Assembly: GCF_000308375.1 (NCBI RefSeq) | Contig: NZ_BAFQ01000009.1 | Location: forward strand, 1-39,680 | Direction: 5' to 3' | Source of the DNA: Nocardia aobensis NBRC 100429 | GTDB lineage: Bacteria > Actinomycetota > Actinomycetes > Mycobacteriales > Mycobacteriaceae | Length of the DNA stretch: 39,680 nt | Part shown: positions 31,496 to 39,680 of the stretch, piece after piece | Position numbering within the stretch: the first letter of the stretch is position 1 | Layout of the letters: every line of letters begins with the position of its first letter | Translations under genes and position numbers: made by a program | The notes under the pieces: model-generated | Seen by the model: only the letters and a program-made list of their open reading frames with translations | Told to the model about the DNA's origin: nothing | Databases searched by the model: none

Positions 31496-32734
31496 ATGCC
31501 GCAACCGCCGAGATATCCACCGCCGCACGGGGTTCCGCCGCACGGTCGCCCGCCCTACGGCCCGCCGCCCGGGTACGGGCCACCACCCGGATACGGCCCG
31601 CCCCCGGGGTATCCGCCACCCGGTCCGCGCCCACCGTATGGGGCGCCGCTACCGCCGCCGGGTGCGTATCCGGTCGGGCCGTACGGCGGACCGCCGTTGC
31701 CGCCGCCCGGCTATTATGGCCGTCCGTATCCGCCGCCGCGGTCCGGTGGCGGCGCGGTCGGGGCGGTCCTCGCCGTGCTGTTCGTCTTCGTGGTGGTCGG
31801 CGGGCTGGTCGCGTTCGCGACCATGGGAGGTCGTGACAACTCGTCGGCGTCCTATTCGACATCGACGCCGAGCTTCACGTATACGCCGCCCACCTGGGCA
31901 ACGAGCACCAGCGAAACCGCCACGACCGCGCGGTCCACGACGACGCCGTATCCGTCCACGACGAAGCCCTACTACCGCACGACGACTGTCGTGCCGACGA
32001 CGAAACCGGCCGGCCCCCAGCCGGTTGCGGCCACGGCGGCCAATCCGATCTTCGACGATCACAACTCAGGGCTGATCAACATCTCCTGCGGCTACCCCCG
32101 ATGGGGTGCCGATGTCGCGTCGGCGACGGCCTTCTTCCAGGCGGCGAAATCGTGTCTGGACCGGATGTGGCAGCCGGTACTCGCGGCGCAGAACCTCCCG
32201 TTCTCCAGTCCCACCGTGAGTGTTCCGGCGAGCGGCGCGAACGCGGCGTCACCGTGTGGCAGTTCCGGGAGTTACGCCGCGTTCTACTGCTCGGCGAACA
32301 ATACGATCTACATGCCGCTGGATCACATTCAGACCGAGGTGTACGGCGACCGCTGGTACGTCTATCTCGGGGTCTTCGCGCACGAATACGGTCACCACGT
32401 GCAGGCCATCTCCGGCATCATGTCCAAGATGAGCCGAGATCGCTACAACTCGGGTGCCAATTCCGCTGCGGGATTGGAGCTTTCGCGTCGTCTGGAGCTG
32501 GAGGCGCAGTGCTTCGGCGGCATGTTCATCAGCTCCTCCGAGGTGGCGGGCACGGTCTCCAACGACCAGGCCTACTACGTGAAACAGGACAACTATCAAC
32601 GCGGGGACGATCATTCCGACGTGCGCGACCACGGGGCCAACCAGCACTACGGGGCGTGGTACGCGCAGGGTGAGGACAACAACCGGACCTGGATGTGCAA
32701 CACCTGGAACTCCCCGTCGGATTCGGTGTCGTGA
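31496..32734 (+). CDS. neutral zinc metallopeptidase, membrane-anchored, tandem copy 2
   Basis: A 412-residue paralogue of the preceding gene. ATG 31496 is preceded by GTGAG as a weak Shine-Dalgarno. Its N-terminus is a near-repetitive Pro/Gly/Tyr tract (PPPGYGPPPGYGPPPGYPPPG, positions 31560-31620 at DNA level), followed by one membrane helix (VGAVLAVLFVFVVVGGLVAF) and a Ser/Thr-rich stalk. The peptidase domain has FAHEYGHHVQ and RRLELEAQCFGGMF, with ELEAQ replacing ELQAN of copy 1. Shared motifs include CGSSGSYAAFYCS, IYMPLDHIQTEVYGDRWYVY and DVRDHGANQH. The tandem pair clearly arose by duplication, but the sequences have diverged. The following TetR gene converges 27 bases away. Confidence 0.9.
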   Translation: MPQPPRYPPPHGVPPHGRPPYGPPPGYGPPPGYGPPPGYPPPGPRPPYGAPLPPPGAYPVGPYGGPPLPPPGYYGRPYPPPRSGGGAVGAVLAVLFVFVVVGGLVAFATMGGRDNSSASYSTSTPSFTYTPPTWATSTSETATTARSTTTPYPSTTKPYYRTTTVVPTTKPAGPQPVAATAANPIFDDHNSGLINISCGYPRWGADVASATAFFQAAKSCLDRMWQPVLAAQNLPFSSPTVSVPASGANAASPCGSSGSYAAFYCSANNTIYMPLDHIQTEVYGDRWYVYLGVFAHEYGHHVQAISGIMSKMSRDRYNSGANSAAGLELSRRLELEAQCFGGMFISSSEVAGTVSNDQAYYVKQDNYQRGDDHSDVRDHGANQHYGAWYAQGEDNNRTWMCNTWNSPSDSVS

Positions 32735-32761
32735 TCGGGGCCGGGGCCTCCCAGGCCTGAG

Positions 32762-33448
32762 TTACCGCTCCTCGCGCAACCGCGCCAACCAGCGTGCACC
32801 CTCGTCGGGGTCCGGTGTCTCCCCGCCGATGACCTCCAGTACCGCATGCCCGAGGCAGGCCGCCGCCATGACCCGGTCGGCGGCGGCCTCGGCATCGCCC
32901 CACGGCAGATGGGGTTTGGCGATGAGCAGTGACGCGATACCGTGCGCGGCGGCCCAGAGTTCGAGCACCAGCGGCATCGGGTCACCGGCTGCGATCACAC
33001 CGGCGTCCATCGCCTCCCGCACGGTGTGCGAAAACCGTTGAAACGCACCACTACCCAGCACCACATCCACCGCCGAGGGGCCTTCTCCGGGTGCGGCGGC
33101 GGTGGCGACGCGGTATTGACCGGGGTGCTGCAGGGCGAAGCGCACGTAGGCCAGGCCCTGCTGACGCAACCGGGACATGGGCGAGACGGTGGGATCGCTC
33201 GCGGCGCCGATGGCGGCGTCGAGATCTTCGAACACCTCCGCCACCGCGGCATCGATGAGGTCGTCCTTGTCCGCGAAGTGGCGGTAGATCGACGGTGCGG
33301 TGACACCGACCAGCCCGCCGACCTCGCGAATCGACACCGACTCGGCGTTACCGGTGCGCGCCAGCAACTCTCGTGTCGCGGCCAGGATCTCGGCCCGCAG
33401 CTCGGTGCCGGAGCCGCGGGCCGAACGGGGACGGCTGGAACGCGTCAC
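32762..33448 (-). CDS. TetR-family regulator of the MMPL operon
   Basis: A 228-residue TetR protein with HTH segment LAATRELLARTGNAESVSIREV, GGLVGVTAPSIYRHFADKDDLID. A helical C-terminal ligand domain follows. The start is GTG 33448, which overlaps the MMPL stop by 4 bases (GTGA), so it is translated in series with the transporter. It most probably represses the operon by binding the 31-bp palindrome at 35728-35758. Basis for the link is position only. The C-terminal domain resembles the WHG/TetR_C subgroup by eye, which is a weak judgement. Confidence 0.9.
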   Translation of the reverse strand: MTRSSRPRSARGSGTELRAEILAATRELLARTGNAESVSIREVGGLVGVTAPSIYRHFADKDDLIDAAVAEVFEDLDAAIGAASDPTVSPMSRLRQQGLAYVRFALQHPGQYRVATAAAPGEGPSAVDVVLGSGAFQRFSHTVREAMDAGVIAAGDPMPLVLELWAAAHGIASLLIAKPHLPWGDAEAAADRVMAAACLGHAVLEVIGGETPDPDEGARWLARLREER

Positions 33449-35703
33449 GGCCGCCCCGCCGGGGCCGGTTCCGTGGTCGGTTGCGCCGCGGGCGTGGGAT
33501 GTTCGGTGAGGCCGAACCGTTCGTGCCAGCGCGCCAACGGCCTCGGGGCCCACCAGTTTCCGCGGCCCATCAGGCGCATGACGGCCGGAACCAGCAGCAT
33601 TCGGATAATGGTGGCGTCGGCGAGCACGGTGATCGTGAGGCCGAGTCCGAACATCTGCATGAACGACACCTTCGCGGTGATCATGGCGCCCAGCACGATC
33701 GCCATCAACAGCGCGGCCGCGGTGACGATGCGCCCGGTCCGGGCGACGCCGATGGCCACCGAACGGTCGTTGTCCGCGGCGGTGCGGTCGGAGGCCAGCC
33801 AGGCCTCGCGGATGCGGGAGAGCAGGAACACCTCGTAGTCCATCGACATGCCGAAGGCCAGGCAGAACATCAGAATCGGCATGGTCGGCACCAGGAACCC
33901 GGTGGGCGTGAAGCCGAGTAGTCCCGAGAAATGTCCCTCCTGGAAGATCCACACCATCATCCCGAACATCGCGGTGAGCGACAGCGAGTTGATCACCACG
34001 GCTTTCAACGGGAGCACCACGCTGCCGGTGAACAGGAACAGGACCACGAAGGTGGCGAGTGCGATCAGCGCGATCGCCGGCGGCAACCGTTGTCCCAGTG
34101 CGTTCAGCGAGTCCACGTTCATCGCCGCCGCACCGCCGAACAGCGCGGGTGAGGGCGCGGGCACATCGCGCAGGGCCTGCAACTGATCCTTGGCCTGTGG
34201 CGAGTAGGGATCGAATGCCGATGTGACGGTGAGATATTGACCCGAGTCGTTGGCCATGCCCGGCACGGCGCCGCCCATCCGCGCGCCGGACACGTAGACA
34301 CCGCTGCTGGACAGCACCGCGTTCACGCCCTCGACCTTCGACAGTGCCGTGGCATAGCCGCTGATCGCCTGGGGTTCGCTCGGTGCGCCCGGCAGCACGA
34401 TCGTCGTTCCCGTTCCGGAATTCACGGCGGGGAACTCCGCTCGCAGTTCGTCGCCGACCGCGCGGCTGGTCGAACCGGTGGGCAGCACCCGGTCGTCGGG
34501 ATAGCCGAACTTCACTCCGAGGAACGGCGCGCCGACCGCGAGCAGCACCGCGATGATCGCGACGGAGACCGGCAACGCCCGCCGCATCACCCAGGTGACC
34601 GTGCGATACCAGCCGGATTCCCGCTCCGGTCGCGAGGTGGGCTCGGGCCGCCCGAACAGTTTCCGGATCGTCACCCGCAGATTCCAGGAATTGATCCGAT
34701 CGCCGAGCAGCACCAGCACCGCGGGCAGGATCACGATCGAGGCGATCGCCGCGGCCGCCACCACGGCGACCCCGGCATAGGCGAACGACTTCAGGAAGTA
34801 CATGTCGAAGACGCTGAGCACCGCCAGCGCGAGCGCGACCGTCAGCGCCGAGAACAGCACCGTTCGCCCCGCGGTCTGCACCGCCCGCACCGCCGCCGCC
34901 TCGTGGCCGGCGCCGGCGGACAATTCCTCGCGGTATCGGCTGACGATGAACAGGCTGTAGTCGATCGCCAGGGCGAGTCCCAGCGCGGTGGTCATATTCA
35001 GCGCGTAGATCGACACATCGGTGAAGAGGGTGAAACTGCGCAGAATCGCGAGCGTGCAGAGAATCGCGAAGATTCCGACCGCGAGCGGCAGCGAGGCCGC
35101 GATGACGCTGCCGAACACCAGGATCAGCACGATCGCCGTCAGCGGGACCGCGATGCCCTCGGCCATCGCCAGATCCTTGGTGACCTGGTTGTTGACATCG
35201 TGGTAGACGGCGGCGATTCCGCCCGCCTGCACGGTCACCCCGGGTGTGGAGACGGGCAGGGTGCTCGCGATCTCACCGGCGGTGCGCTGCGCCTTGTCGT
35301 CGCCGCCCGTCAGGTAGGCCATGACCAATGCGCTCTTGCCGTCGGTACTGCGCAGGGCGGCGGCCAGTTGCGGTGGACTGGTCCAATACGAGCGGACGCC
35401 GACGGTATCGGAGCGACTGCCGAGCCGGGCGGCGATGTCGGCGCCGACCGCACGGGCCGCGGCCGACTCCACGCCCTCGTCGGCGTGCACGAGCAGCACC
35501 AGATTGGGCTGGGCGCCGTTGAACTGATCGGCCACCAGCTGTGCCGCGCGGGTGGATTCGGCGTTGTCCGAGGTGAATCCGCCGGCTTGCAGATGGGCCG
35601 TGACGGTCGCGCCGAATCCGCCGCCGATCAGTGCCAGGGCGAGGGCGGCGAGAAGCACCCGTTTCGGATACCGCGTGGCGAGCCGTGCGATTCGGGTCAG
35701 CAT
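33445..35703 (-). CDS. MMPL-family RND transporter
   Basis: A 752-residue inner-membrane exporter with two MMPL repeats, each of about six membrane helices. The paired proton-relay sequences are LAIDYSLFIVSRYREE (first half) and GMSMDYEVFLLSRIREAW (second half). The first extracytoplasmic loop contains GGFTSDNAESTRAAQLVADQFN; the second includes DPYSPQAKDQLQALRD. The C-terminal tail is Pro/Ala-rich and ends near residue 752. ATG 35703 has GAGGAG upstream. This compact class, paired with a TetR gene, often exports lipids or drugs in mycolic-acid bacteria; the substrate cannot be read here. It forms an operon with the TetR gene, behind the palindrome. Confidence 0.93.
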   Translation of the reverse strand: MLTRIARLATRYPKRVLLAALALALIGGGFGATVTAHLQAGGFTSDNAESTRAAQLVADQFNGAQPNLVLLVHADEGVESAAARAVGADIAARLGSRSDTVGVRSYWTSPPQLAAALRSTDGKSALVMAYLTGGDDKAQRTAGEIASTLPVSTPGVTVQAGGIAAVYHDVNNQVTKDLAMAEGIAVPLTAIVLILVFGSVIAASLPLAVGIFAILCTLAILRSFTLFTDVSIYALNMTTALGLALAIDYSLFIVSRYREELSAGAGHEAAAVRAVQTAGRTVLFSALTVALALAVLSVFDMYFLKSFAYAGVAVVAAAAIASIVILPAVLVLLGDRINSWNLRVTIRKLFGRPEPTSRPERESGWYRTVTWVMRRALPVSVAIIAVLLAVGAPFLGVKFGYPDDRVLPTGSTSRAVGDELRAEFPAVNSGTGTTIVLPGAPSEPQAISGYATALSKVEGVNAVLSSSGVYVSGARMGGAVPGMANDSGQYLTVTSAFDPYSPQAKDQLQALRDVPAPSPALFGGAAAMNVDSLNALGQRLPPAIALIALATFVVLFLFTGSVVLPLKAVVINSLSLTAMFGMMVWIFQEGHFSGLLGFTPTGFLVPTMPILMFCLAFGMSMDYEVFLLSRIREAWLASDRTAADNDRSVAIGVARTGRIVTAAALLMAIVLGAMITAKVSFMQMFGLGLTITVLADATIIRMLLVPAVMRLMGRGNWWAPRPLARWHERFGLTEHPTPAAQPTTEPAPAGRP

Positions 35704-35727
35704 GAGTGCTCCTCGGGCGACCGGTAT

Positions 35728-35758
35728 GGGTAACGGTGTTAGCGTAACGCCGTTACCC
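35728..35758. promoter_or_regulatory. 31-bp TetR operator ahead of the MMPL operon
   Basis: Arms GGGTAACGGTGTTA (35728-35741) and TAACGCCGTTACCC (35745-35758) are reverse complements with one mismatch, with a GCG centre. It starts 25 bases upstream of the MMPL ATG, inside the expected promoter. Confidence 0.88.
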
Positions 35759-35790
35759 TGGAGTGGCGCAAGAGGAGGCGCCGATCGGCG

Positions 35791-37101
35791 TCAGCGATCC
35801 CCGTCACCGGCGGGACGCTCCCCGCCGCCGTGCGGATGATGGCCGAACAGGCCCCGCGGCGCGTGGCCGTGCACGCCCTCGACATAGGCGGTCTCGGCGT
35901 GCAGCGCGAAGTCGATACCGCCGACCTCGTCCTCCTTGCTGACCCGGAAGCCCATCACCCGATCGATCACCTTGCCGATCAGATAGGAGACGCCGAACGC
36001 CCACGCCGCGACCACCACGACGCCGACCGCCTGCTTGCCGAGCTGCGCGAGTCCGCCGCCGTAGAACAATCCGCGCGCTCCGCCGGTCATCACCCGGTTC
36101 GCGAGCACTCCGATCAGCAGGGTGCCGACCACGCCGCCGGTGAAGTGCACGCCGACCACATCGAGCGAATCGTCGTAGCCCGCCTTGAATTTCCAGCCGA
36201 CGGCGAACGAACAGACCACACCCGCCGCCAGGCCCACGATCACCGCGCCGAGCGCGTTGACCGAACCGCACGAGGGCGTGATCGCGACCAATCCGGCGAC
36301 CGCGCCGGAGGCCGCGCCGAAGGTGGTCGGGCGCCCGTCACGGATCTGCTCGACGATCAACCAGCCGAGCATGCCCAGACAGCCCGCGACCAAGGTGTTC
36401 AGGAACACCGCGGCGGCAAGTCCGTCGGCCTTGAACGCGGATCCGGCGTTGAAGCCGAACCAGCCGAACCACAGCAGTCCGGCGCCCAGCAGCACGAACG
36501 GCAGATTGTGCGGGCGCATCGCGTCCACCTTGAACCCGATCCGCGGTCCCAGGACCAGGGCCAATGCGAGAGCCGAAGCGCCGGAAGCGATTTCGACCAC
36601 CAGGCCGCCGGCGAAATCGAGTACGCCGAAGGAGGCCAGCCAGCCGTTCGGACCCCAGACCCAGTGTGCGATCGGCGCGAACACCACCAGTGCCCACACC
36701 GGGACGAACACCATCCACGCGGAGAACTTGGCGCGATCGGCGATGGCGCCGCTGACGAGTGCGACGGTGAGGATCGCGAAAGTCAGCTCGAAGGTCGCGT
36801 ACAGCAGTTCCGGAACGCCGCTGCGCACGGTGCCCGGGGTGATGCCGGTCATCGCGAAATGTTCCAGCCCGCCGATCAACCCGCCGCCGGCGTCGTCACC
36901 GAAGGCCAGGGTGTAGCCGAACAGCAGCCACACCACGGTCACCAGCGGGATGGAGATGAAGCTCATCATCAGCATGTTCAGCACGCCGGTCGTGCGCACC
37001 ATGCCGCCGTAGAAGATCGCCAGGCCGGGGGTCATGAGCAGGACCAGCGCGGTGCTGGTCAACAGCCACGCCGTGGCGGCGGGGTCGATGGTCGGGGGCA
37101 C
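35791..37101 (-). CDS. amt: ammonium transporter Amt/AmtB
   Basis: A 436-residue protein. GTG 37101 is chosen because AAGGAG lies 6 bases upstream; the open frame starts 18 bases earlier at GTG 37119. About 11 membrane helices are visible. Family features are WLLTSTALVLLMTPGLAIFY near the N-terminus, WVWGPNGWLASFGVLDFAGG, the Trp/Phe-rich lining LWFGWFGFNAGSAF and the later DVVGVHFTGG with the His of the pore. The C-terminal tail ends with HAETAYVEGVHGHAPRGLFGHH, rich in His. It passes NH3/NH4+ across the membrane. No PII (glnK) gene follows. It is downstream of, and on the same strand as, the hypothetical gene at 37195. A self-complementary CACGCGTTCGCGTG (37119-37132) sits close upstream. 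Confidence 0.94.
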   Translation of the reverse strand: MPPTIDPAATAWLLTSTALVLLMTPGLAIFYGGMVRTTGVLNMLMMSFISIPLVTVVWLLFGYTLAFGDDAGGGLIGGLEHFAMTGITPGTVRSGVPELLYATFELTFAILTVALVSGAIADRAKFSAWMVFVPVWALVVFAPIAHWVWGPNGWLASFGVLDFAGGLVVEIASGASALALALVLGPRIGFKVDAMRPHNLPFVLLGAGLLWFGWFGFNAGSAFKADGLAAAVFLNTLVAGCLGMLGWLIVEQIRDGRPTTFGAASGAVAGLVAITPSCGSVNALGAVIVGLAAGVVCSFAVGWKFKAGYDDSLDVVGVHFTGGVVGTLLIGVLANRVMTGGARGLFYGGGLAQLGKQAVGVVVVAAWAFGVSYLIGKVIDRVMGFRVSKEDEVGGIDFALHAETAYVEGVHGHAPRGLFGHHPHGGGERPAGDGDR

Positions 37102-37194
37102 GGACAACTCCTTTTCCACACGCGTTCGCGTGGCAAGAAACTACCGAACCCCCGGTGTTGCGCTGATGAGCGAGTCTGGTACTTCCGTTCGGAT

Positions 37195-38037
37195 TCAATT
37201 CCCGCGCTTGCGGGCCTGCCGGGTCAGCGCGCGCCGGCCGCGGGCCCCGGGGACCGGCAGATCGTCCTCGAGCGCGAGCCATTGCGCGGTGACGAGCCAC
37301 TGCTGCTGGGCGCGCGCGTCGGCGGTGTCGTTGAAGACGCGGCGGCCGCGGTCGTCGCGAAGCTCGTGCGCGAGGATCGACCAGCGCGGCGGGCGGCCGT
37401 GCGTGGTGCGGTAGGTGTCCAGGAACTCGGCCACGAGGGTGCCGATGGTGTTGACCGGGCGCAGCGACACGCGGTTGCCGTACTTCGCGGAGTGGAAACG
37501 CCGGGCCGCGCACAGCGATCGCGGCGTGGCATCGAAGGCTATCCATCCCGCGCGCTGTGCCCGTTCGACGAGCCACAGATGTTTGACCGCGTTCGGGGCG
37601 ATATCGCCGACGCGTTCGCGGATCAGCGTCACCATCGGTTCGGCGGTGAGAATATCGCGGCGGGTGGGTCCCACCGCGTGGGTGTTTCGATAGTCCTCGG
37701 TCAGCTCGGCGATGGTGCGGCCGAATTCGTCGATACTGCGCTGCGCGCGTCGGCCCAGCCGTTCGATGCGTGCGGCCTCGGCGCGTATCCGATTCTGCGC
37801 GATCAGGGTGTCGATGGCCGGCAGGGTCGGAACCTGGCCGCGGTCCAGCAATTCGAGAATGGCGCCCGCGGTGGCCGGATCGGCCGCGGCCGATACCGGC
37901 AGCGAATCGCGGTTGCGCGAGAAATCCCGGGGGCTGATGGCGCGGCGGAGCAGATCGGTGGCCGCCCGATCGCCGGCGAAATCGGTGTGTGAGAGCCAGG
38001 CGGCGGCGATGTCGTCACACGACGGCACGGTCGTCAT
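37195..38037 (-). CDS. hypothetical protein, mostly helical
   Basis: A 280-residue soluble protein without signal peptide or recognised motif. The middle part is an Arg/Ala/Glu-rich helical stretch (RIRAEAARIERLGRRAQRSIDE, FGRTIAELTEDY), likely coiled coil. The C-terminal half (WSILAHELRDDRGRRVFNDT, AQQQWLVTAQWLALED) contains a possible small winged helix-like pattern, and the extreme C-terminus is basic (RGRRALTRQARKRGN), perhaps for nucleic-acid binding. Coding is supported by codon use on this strand; the large open frame on the other strand is the high-GC mirror. ATG 38037 is weakly supported (GACGGG nearby). No function is proposed. The 426-base gap upstream holds two hairpins. Confidence 0.65.
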   Translation of the reverse strand: MTTVPSCDDIAAAWLSHTDFAGDRAATDLLRRAISPRDFSRNRDSLPVSAAADPATAGAILELLDRGQVPTLPAIDTLIAQNRIRAEAARIERLGRRAQRSIDEFGRTIAELTEDYRNTHAVGPTRRDILTAEPMVTLIRERVGDIAPNAVKHLWLVERAQRAGWIAFDATPRSLCAARRFHSAKYGNRVSLRPVNTIGTLVAEFLDTYRTTHGRPPRWSILAHELRDDRGRRVFNDTADARAQQQWLVTAQWLALEDDLPVPGARGRRALTRQARKRGN

Positions 38038-38068
38038 AACCCGTCATTACCTCCGAAACATTGTTGTG

Positions 38069-38097
38069 CCCCGGTCGGGATGAGGGACCGACCGGGG
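38069..38097. repeat. stem-loop upstream of hypothetical gene
   Basis: CCCCGGTCGG (38069-38078) pairs with CCGACCGGGG (38088-38097), a perfect 10-bp stem with a 9-base loop; GTG 38066-38068 and CAC 38099-38101 extend it past a 1-base bulge. It lies 32 bases before the start of the leftward gene, so it would be in its 5' untranslated RNA. Confidence 0.7.
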
Positions 38098-38360
38098 ACA
38101 CCAACCTGATGAAGGTTTGGCTACCGAAGTTGCCGAAATCAACGTTAGTCAGCGGAGCGGACCCGGCGCTAATCGGGTGACGGAATCGTTACGTCCATAA
38201 TTCCGGCCGCAAACGGGGAGCGCGTCCGAAAGTTTTCGTCACTCGGCGGCTGGCAGACGAAATCGGAGATATTTTCACATTGTTTCCGATTGTCGGGCGG
38301 GAACCGATTGTCGACCAGGTCGGTTGTCCGCGCCGAGATCGGACGAAAAGAATGCTTGTG

Positions 38361-38380
38361 ATCTATATCATAGTTTATAT
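38361..38380 (+). promoter_or_regulatory. AT-rich promoter-like stretch before dnaX
   Basis: ATCTATATCATAGTTTATAT is almost entirely A/T in a 65-70% GC surrounding and contains TATATC, TAGTTT and TTATAT as possible -10 elements. It is about 85 bases before the dnaX start. Exact start of transcription cannot be placed. Confidence 0.5.
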
Positions 38381-38463
38381 ATGGCCGCGATTGATTCAGC
38401 GGGTGGGGTGGATACCCGGTGCGCGAATGGTTTCCTGTCGGTGTTCGCCGGTACCCTCGGGCC

Positions 38464-39680
38464 GTGGCTCTGTACCGGAAGTATCGACCGGCAACCTTCG
38501 CCGAGGTAGTGGGGCAGGAGCACGTCACCGATCCGCTGAGTACCGCGCTCGACACCGGGCGGATCAGTCATGCCTACCTGTTCTCCGGCCCGCGAGGTTG
38601 TGGCAAGACCTCCTCGGCGCGCATCTTGGCGCGCTCGCTCAACTGCGCCGAGGGCCCGACCTCGCGACCGTGCGGAGTGTGCCCGTCGTGCGTCGCGCTG
38701 GCCCCGGGCGGGCCCGGCAATCTCGACGTCATCGAACTCGACGCCGCCAGCCACGGCGGTGTGGACGATACCCGTGAGCTGCGCGATCGTGCGTTCTACG
38801 CACCCGCCGAATCGCGGTACCGCGTCTTCATCGTGGACGAGGCGCATATGGTCACCACGGCCGGATTCAACGCGCTGCTGAAGATCGTCGAGGAGCCGCC
38901 GGCTCATCTGATCTTCATCTTCGCCACCACCGAGCCGGACAAGGTGCTGCCGACCATTCGCTCGCGCACCCATCACTATCCGTTCCGGCTGCTGCCACCG
39001 GCCACCATGCGCGGGCTGCTCGGCAAGATCTGCGAGCAGGAGCAGGTGCAGGTCGAGGAATCGGTCTATCCGCTGGTGATCCGGGCCGGCGGTGGTTCGC
39101 CGCGCGACAGCCTCAGCGTGCTCGATCAGCTGCTGGCCGGCGCCGGCGCCGAAGGTGTCACCTATCCCCGGGCGCTGGCTCTGCTCGGCGTCACCGATAT
39201 CGCGCTGATCGACGAGGCCGTCGACGCGCTGGCCGCCGACGACGGCGCCGCCCTGTTCGCCACCGTCGATCGGGTGGTGGAGGCCGGTCACGATCCCCGC
39301 CGCTTCGCCACCGACCTGCTCGAACGCATCCGCGATCTGATCCTGCTGCGTGCGGTTCCCGATGCCGCCGAGCGCAACCTGGTCACCGGCCCCGGCGATG
39401 TCATCGACCGGATGTCGGCCCAGGCCGACCGCATCGGCCCGGCCACCCTGGCCCGCTACGCGGAGCTGCTGCACGAGGGCCTCGGCGAGATGCGTGGCGC
39501 GACCGCACCCCGCCTCCTGCTCGAGGTGGTGTGTGCCCGCATGCTGCTGCCCTCGGTCTCGGCGGCCGAATCGGCGGCGTTGCAGCGGCTGGAACGCCTG
39601 GAGCGGCGGATGGAGTCGGGTGGAGTCCCGGCGGCCGCACCCGCCGCCGCGCCGCAGCCCTCCGCCGCGCCCGCCGCCTC
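38464..39680 (+). CDS. dnaX: DNA polymerase III subunit gamma/tau (partial, 3' end outside window)
   Basis: The first 405 residues of the clamp-loader ATPase. GTG 38464 begins VALYRKYRPATFAEVVGQEH, the conserved N-terminus. Walker A is GPRGCGKT (42-49); the zinc-binding Cys module is C61, C70, C73 and C76; Walker B is FIVDEAH (122-128); the sensor 1 region is IFATTEPDKVLPTIRSR. After domain III (about residue 360) an Ala/Pro-rich linker begins, and the window ends inside it. The enzyme loads the sliding clamp at the replisome. There is no upstream gene on the same strand. The sequence shows no disruption. Whether the gene makes both gamma and tau cannot be judged. Confidence 0.97.
   Translation, partial: MALYRKYRPATFAEVVGQEHVTDPLSTALDTGRISHAYLFSGPRGCGKTSSARILARSLNCAEGPTSRPCGVCPSCVALAPGGPGNLDVIELDAASHGGVDDTRELRDRAFYAPAESRYRVFIVDEAHMVTTAGFNALLKIVEEPPAHLIFIFATTEPDKVLPTIRSRTHHYPFRLLPPATMRGLLGKICEQEQVQVEESVYPLVIRAGGGSPRDSLSVLDQLLAGAGAEGVTYPRALALLGVTDIALIDEAVDALAADDGAALFATVDRVVEAGHDPRRFATDLLERIRDLILLRAVPDAAERNLVTGPGDVIDRMSAQADRIGPATLARYAELLHEGLGEMRGATAPRLLLEVVCARMLLPSVSAAESAALQRLERLERRMESGGVPAAAPAAAPQPSAAPAA

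Larger units (their letters stand above)
38038..38463. other. 426-base gap between the hypothetical gene and dnaX
   Basis: No gene is convincing. It contains hairpin 1 (38066-38101: a 10-bp stem with a flanking GTG/CAC), a second smaller hairpin (CCAACCT and AGGTTTGG, 38101-38120), two copies of CCGATTGTCG (38286-38295 and 38304-38313) and a strongly AT-rich stretch (38361-38380). The AT-rich stretch is probably the dnaX promoter region. A 42-codon frame from ATG 38381 overlaps the dnaX start in another frame. No SRP RNA (the GGAAG/AGCA motif was not found) or tRNA is seen. Confidence 0.55.

Noticed and set aside
31560..31625. Short tandem repeat region as mobile or CRISPR-like repeat
   Set aside because: It encodes the Pro/Gly/Tyr-rich N-terminus of a peptidase in frame; there are no spacers.
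37120..37194. A GlnR box ahead of amt
   Set aside because: Only loose similarity to the GTnAC-n6-GAAAC pattern; not enough to call.
35830..37992. 720-codon rightward open frame across amt and the hypothetical gene
   Set aside because: It spans two genes on the other strand; its His/Asp/Arg/Gln-rich composition is typical of an antisense frame.
38038..38463. SRP RNA gene, which lies near dnaX in some actinobacteria
   Set aside because: The conserved GGAAG...AGCA apical motif was not found here.

Overview
The window is high-GC actinobacterial chromosome, most likely Nocardia or a close mycolic-acid relative. This rests on codon bias, a FAR/AST-type class A beta-lactamase beside a LysR gene, an LppU-like protein, an MMPL transporter, and a small family of secreted glycine-zipper proteins. 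The genus is inferred, not proven. No tRNA, rRNA, CRISPR array, transposase or phage gene was seen.

Layout. 1-597: 5' part of an SsuD/MsuD sulfonate monooxygenase, running leftward off the window. 763-2404: two paralogous secreted proteins, each followed by a hairpin terminator. 2503-5401: class A beta-lactamase, divergent LysR regulator and a cytoplasmic serine hydrolase. 5486-12712: a rightward run of flavin-dependent monooxygenases (DszC/MsuC-like, DszA/NtaA-like, StyA-like, SfnG, SfnB-like) ending with a flavin reductase. 12695-18426: a hypothetical gene, a third glycine-zipper protein, an LppU-like protein, an SDR, a tiny secreted protein, HicAB and an arylsulfotransferase-fold secreted protein. 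18513-25505: a leftward operon of GntR regulator, AprB-like ferredoxin, sulfonate-type ABC transporter and an AprA-like flavoprotein fused to HEAT repeats. 25767-27260: a leader peptide with two adjacent Cys codons, then a ROK regulator. 27308-32734: methyltransferase/TetR pair, DUF2207 membrane protein and two tandem zinc metallopeptidases. 32762-35758: TetR/MMPL operon with a 31-bp palindromic operator. 35791-38037: ammonium transporter and a hypothetical gene. 38464-end: 5' part of dnaX.

The unifying theme is scavenging of organic sulfur. SfnG (sulfone to sulfinate), an MsuC/SfnB-type enzyme (sulfinate to sulfonate) and SsuD/MsuD (sulfonate to sulfite and aldehyde) form a plausible complete route, supplied with reduced flavin by the reductase at 12188. 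A second unit imports a sulfonate-like compound and encodes an AprA/AprB-like redox pair that is not part of standard sulfonate assimilation. The ROK gene beside it lies behind a Cys-Cys leader peptide whose Cys codons sit in a hairpin, which suggests control by cysteine supply. This AprAB-like/ABC/GntR/ROK block is the best candidate for an undescribed system.
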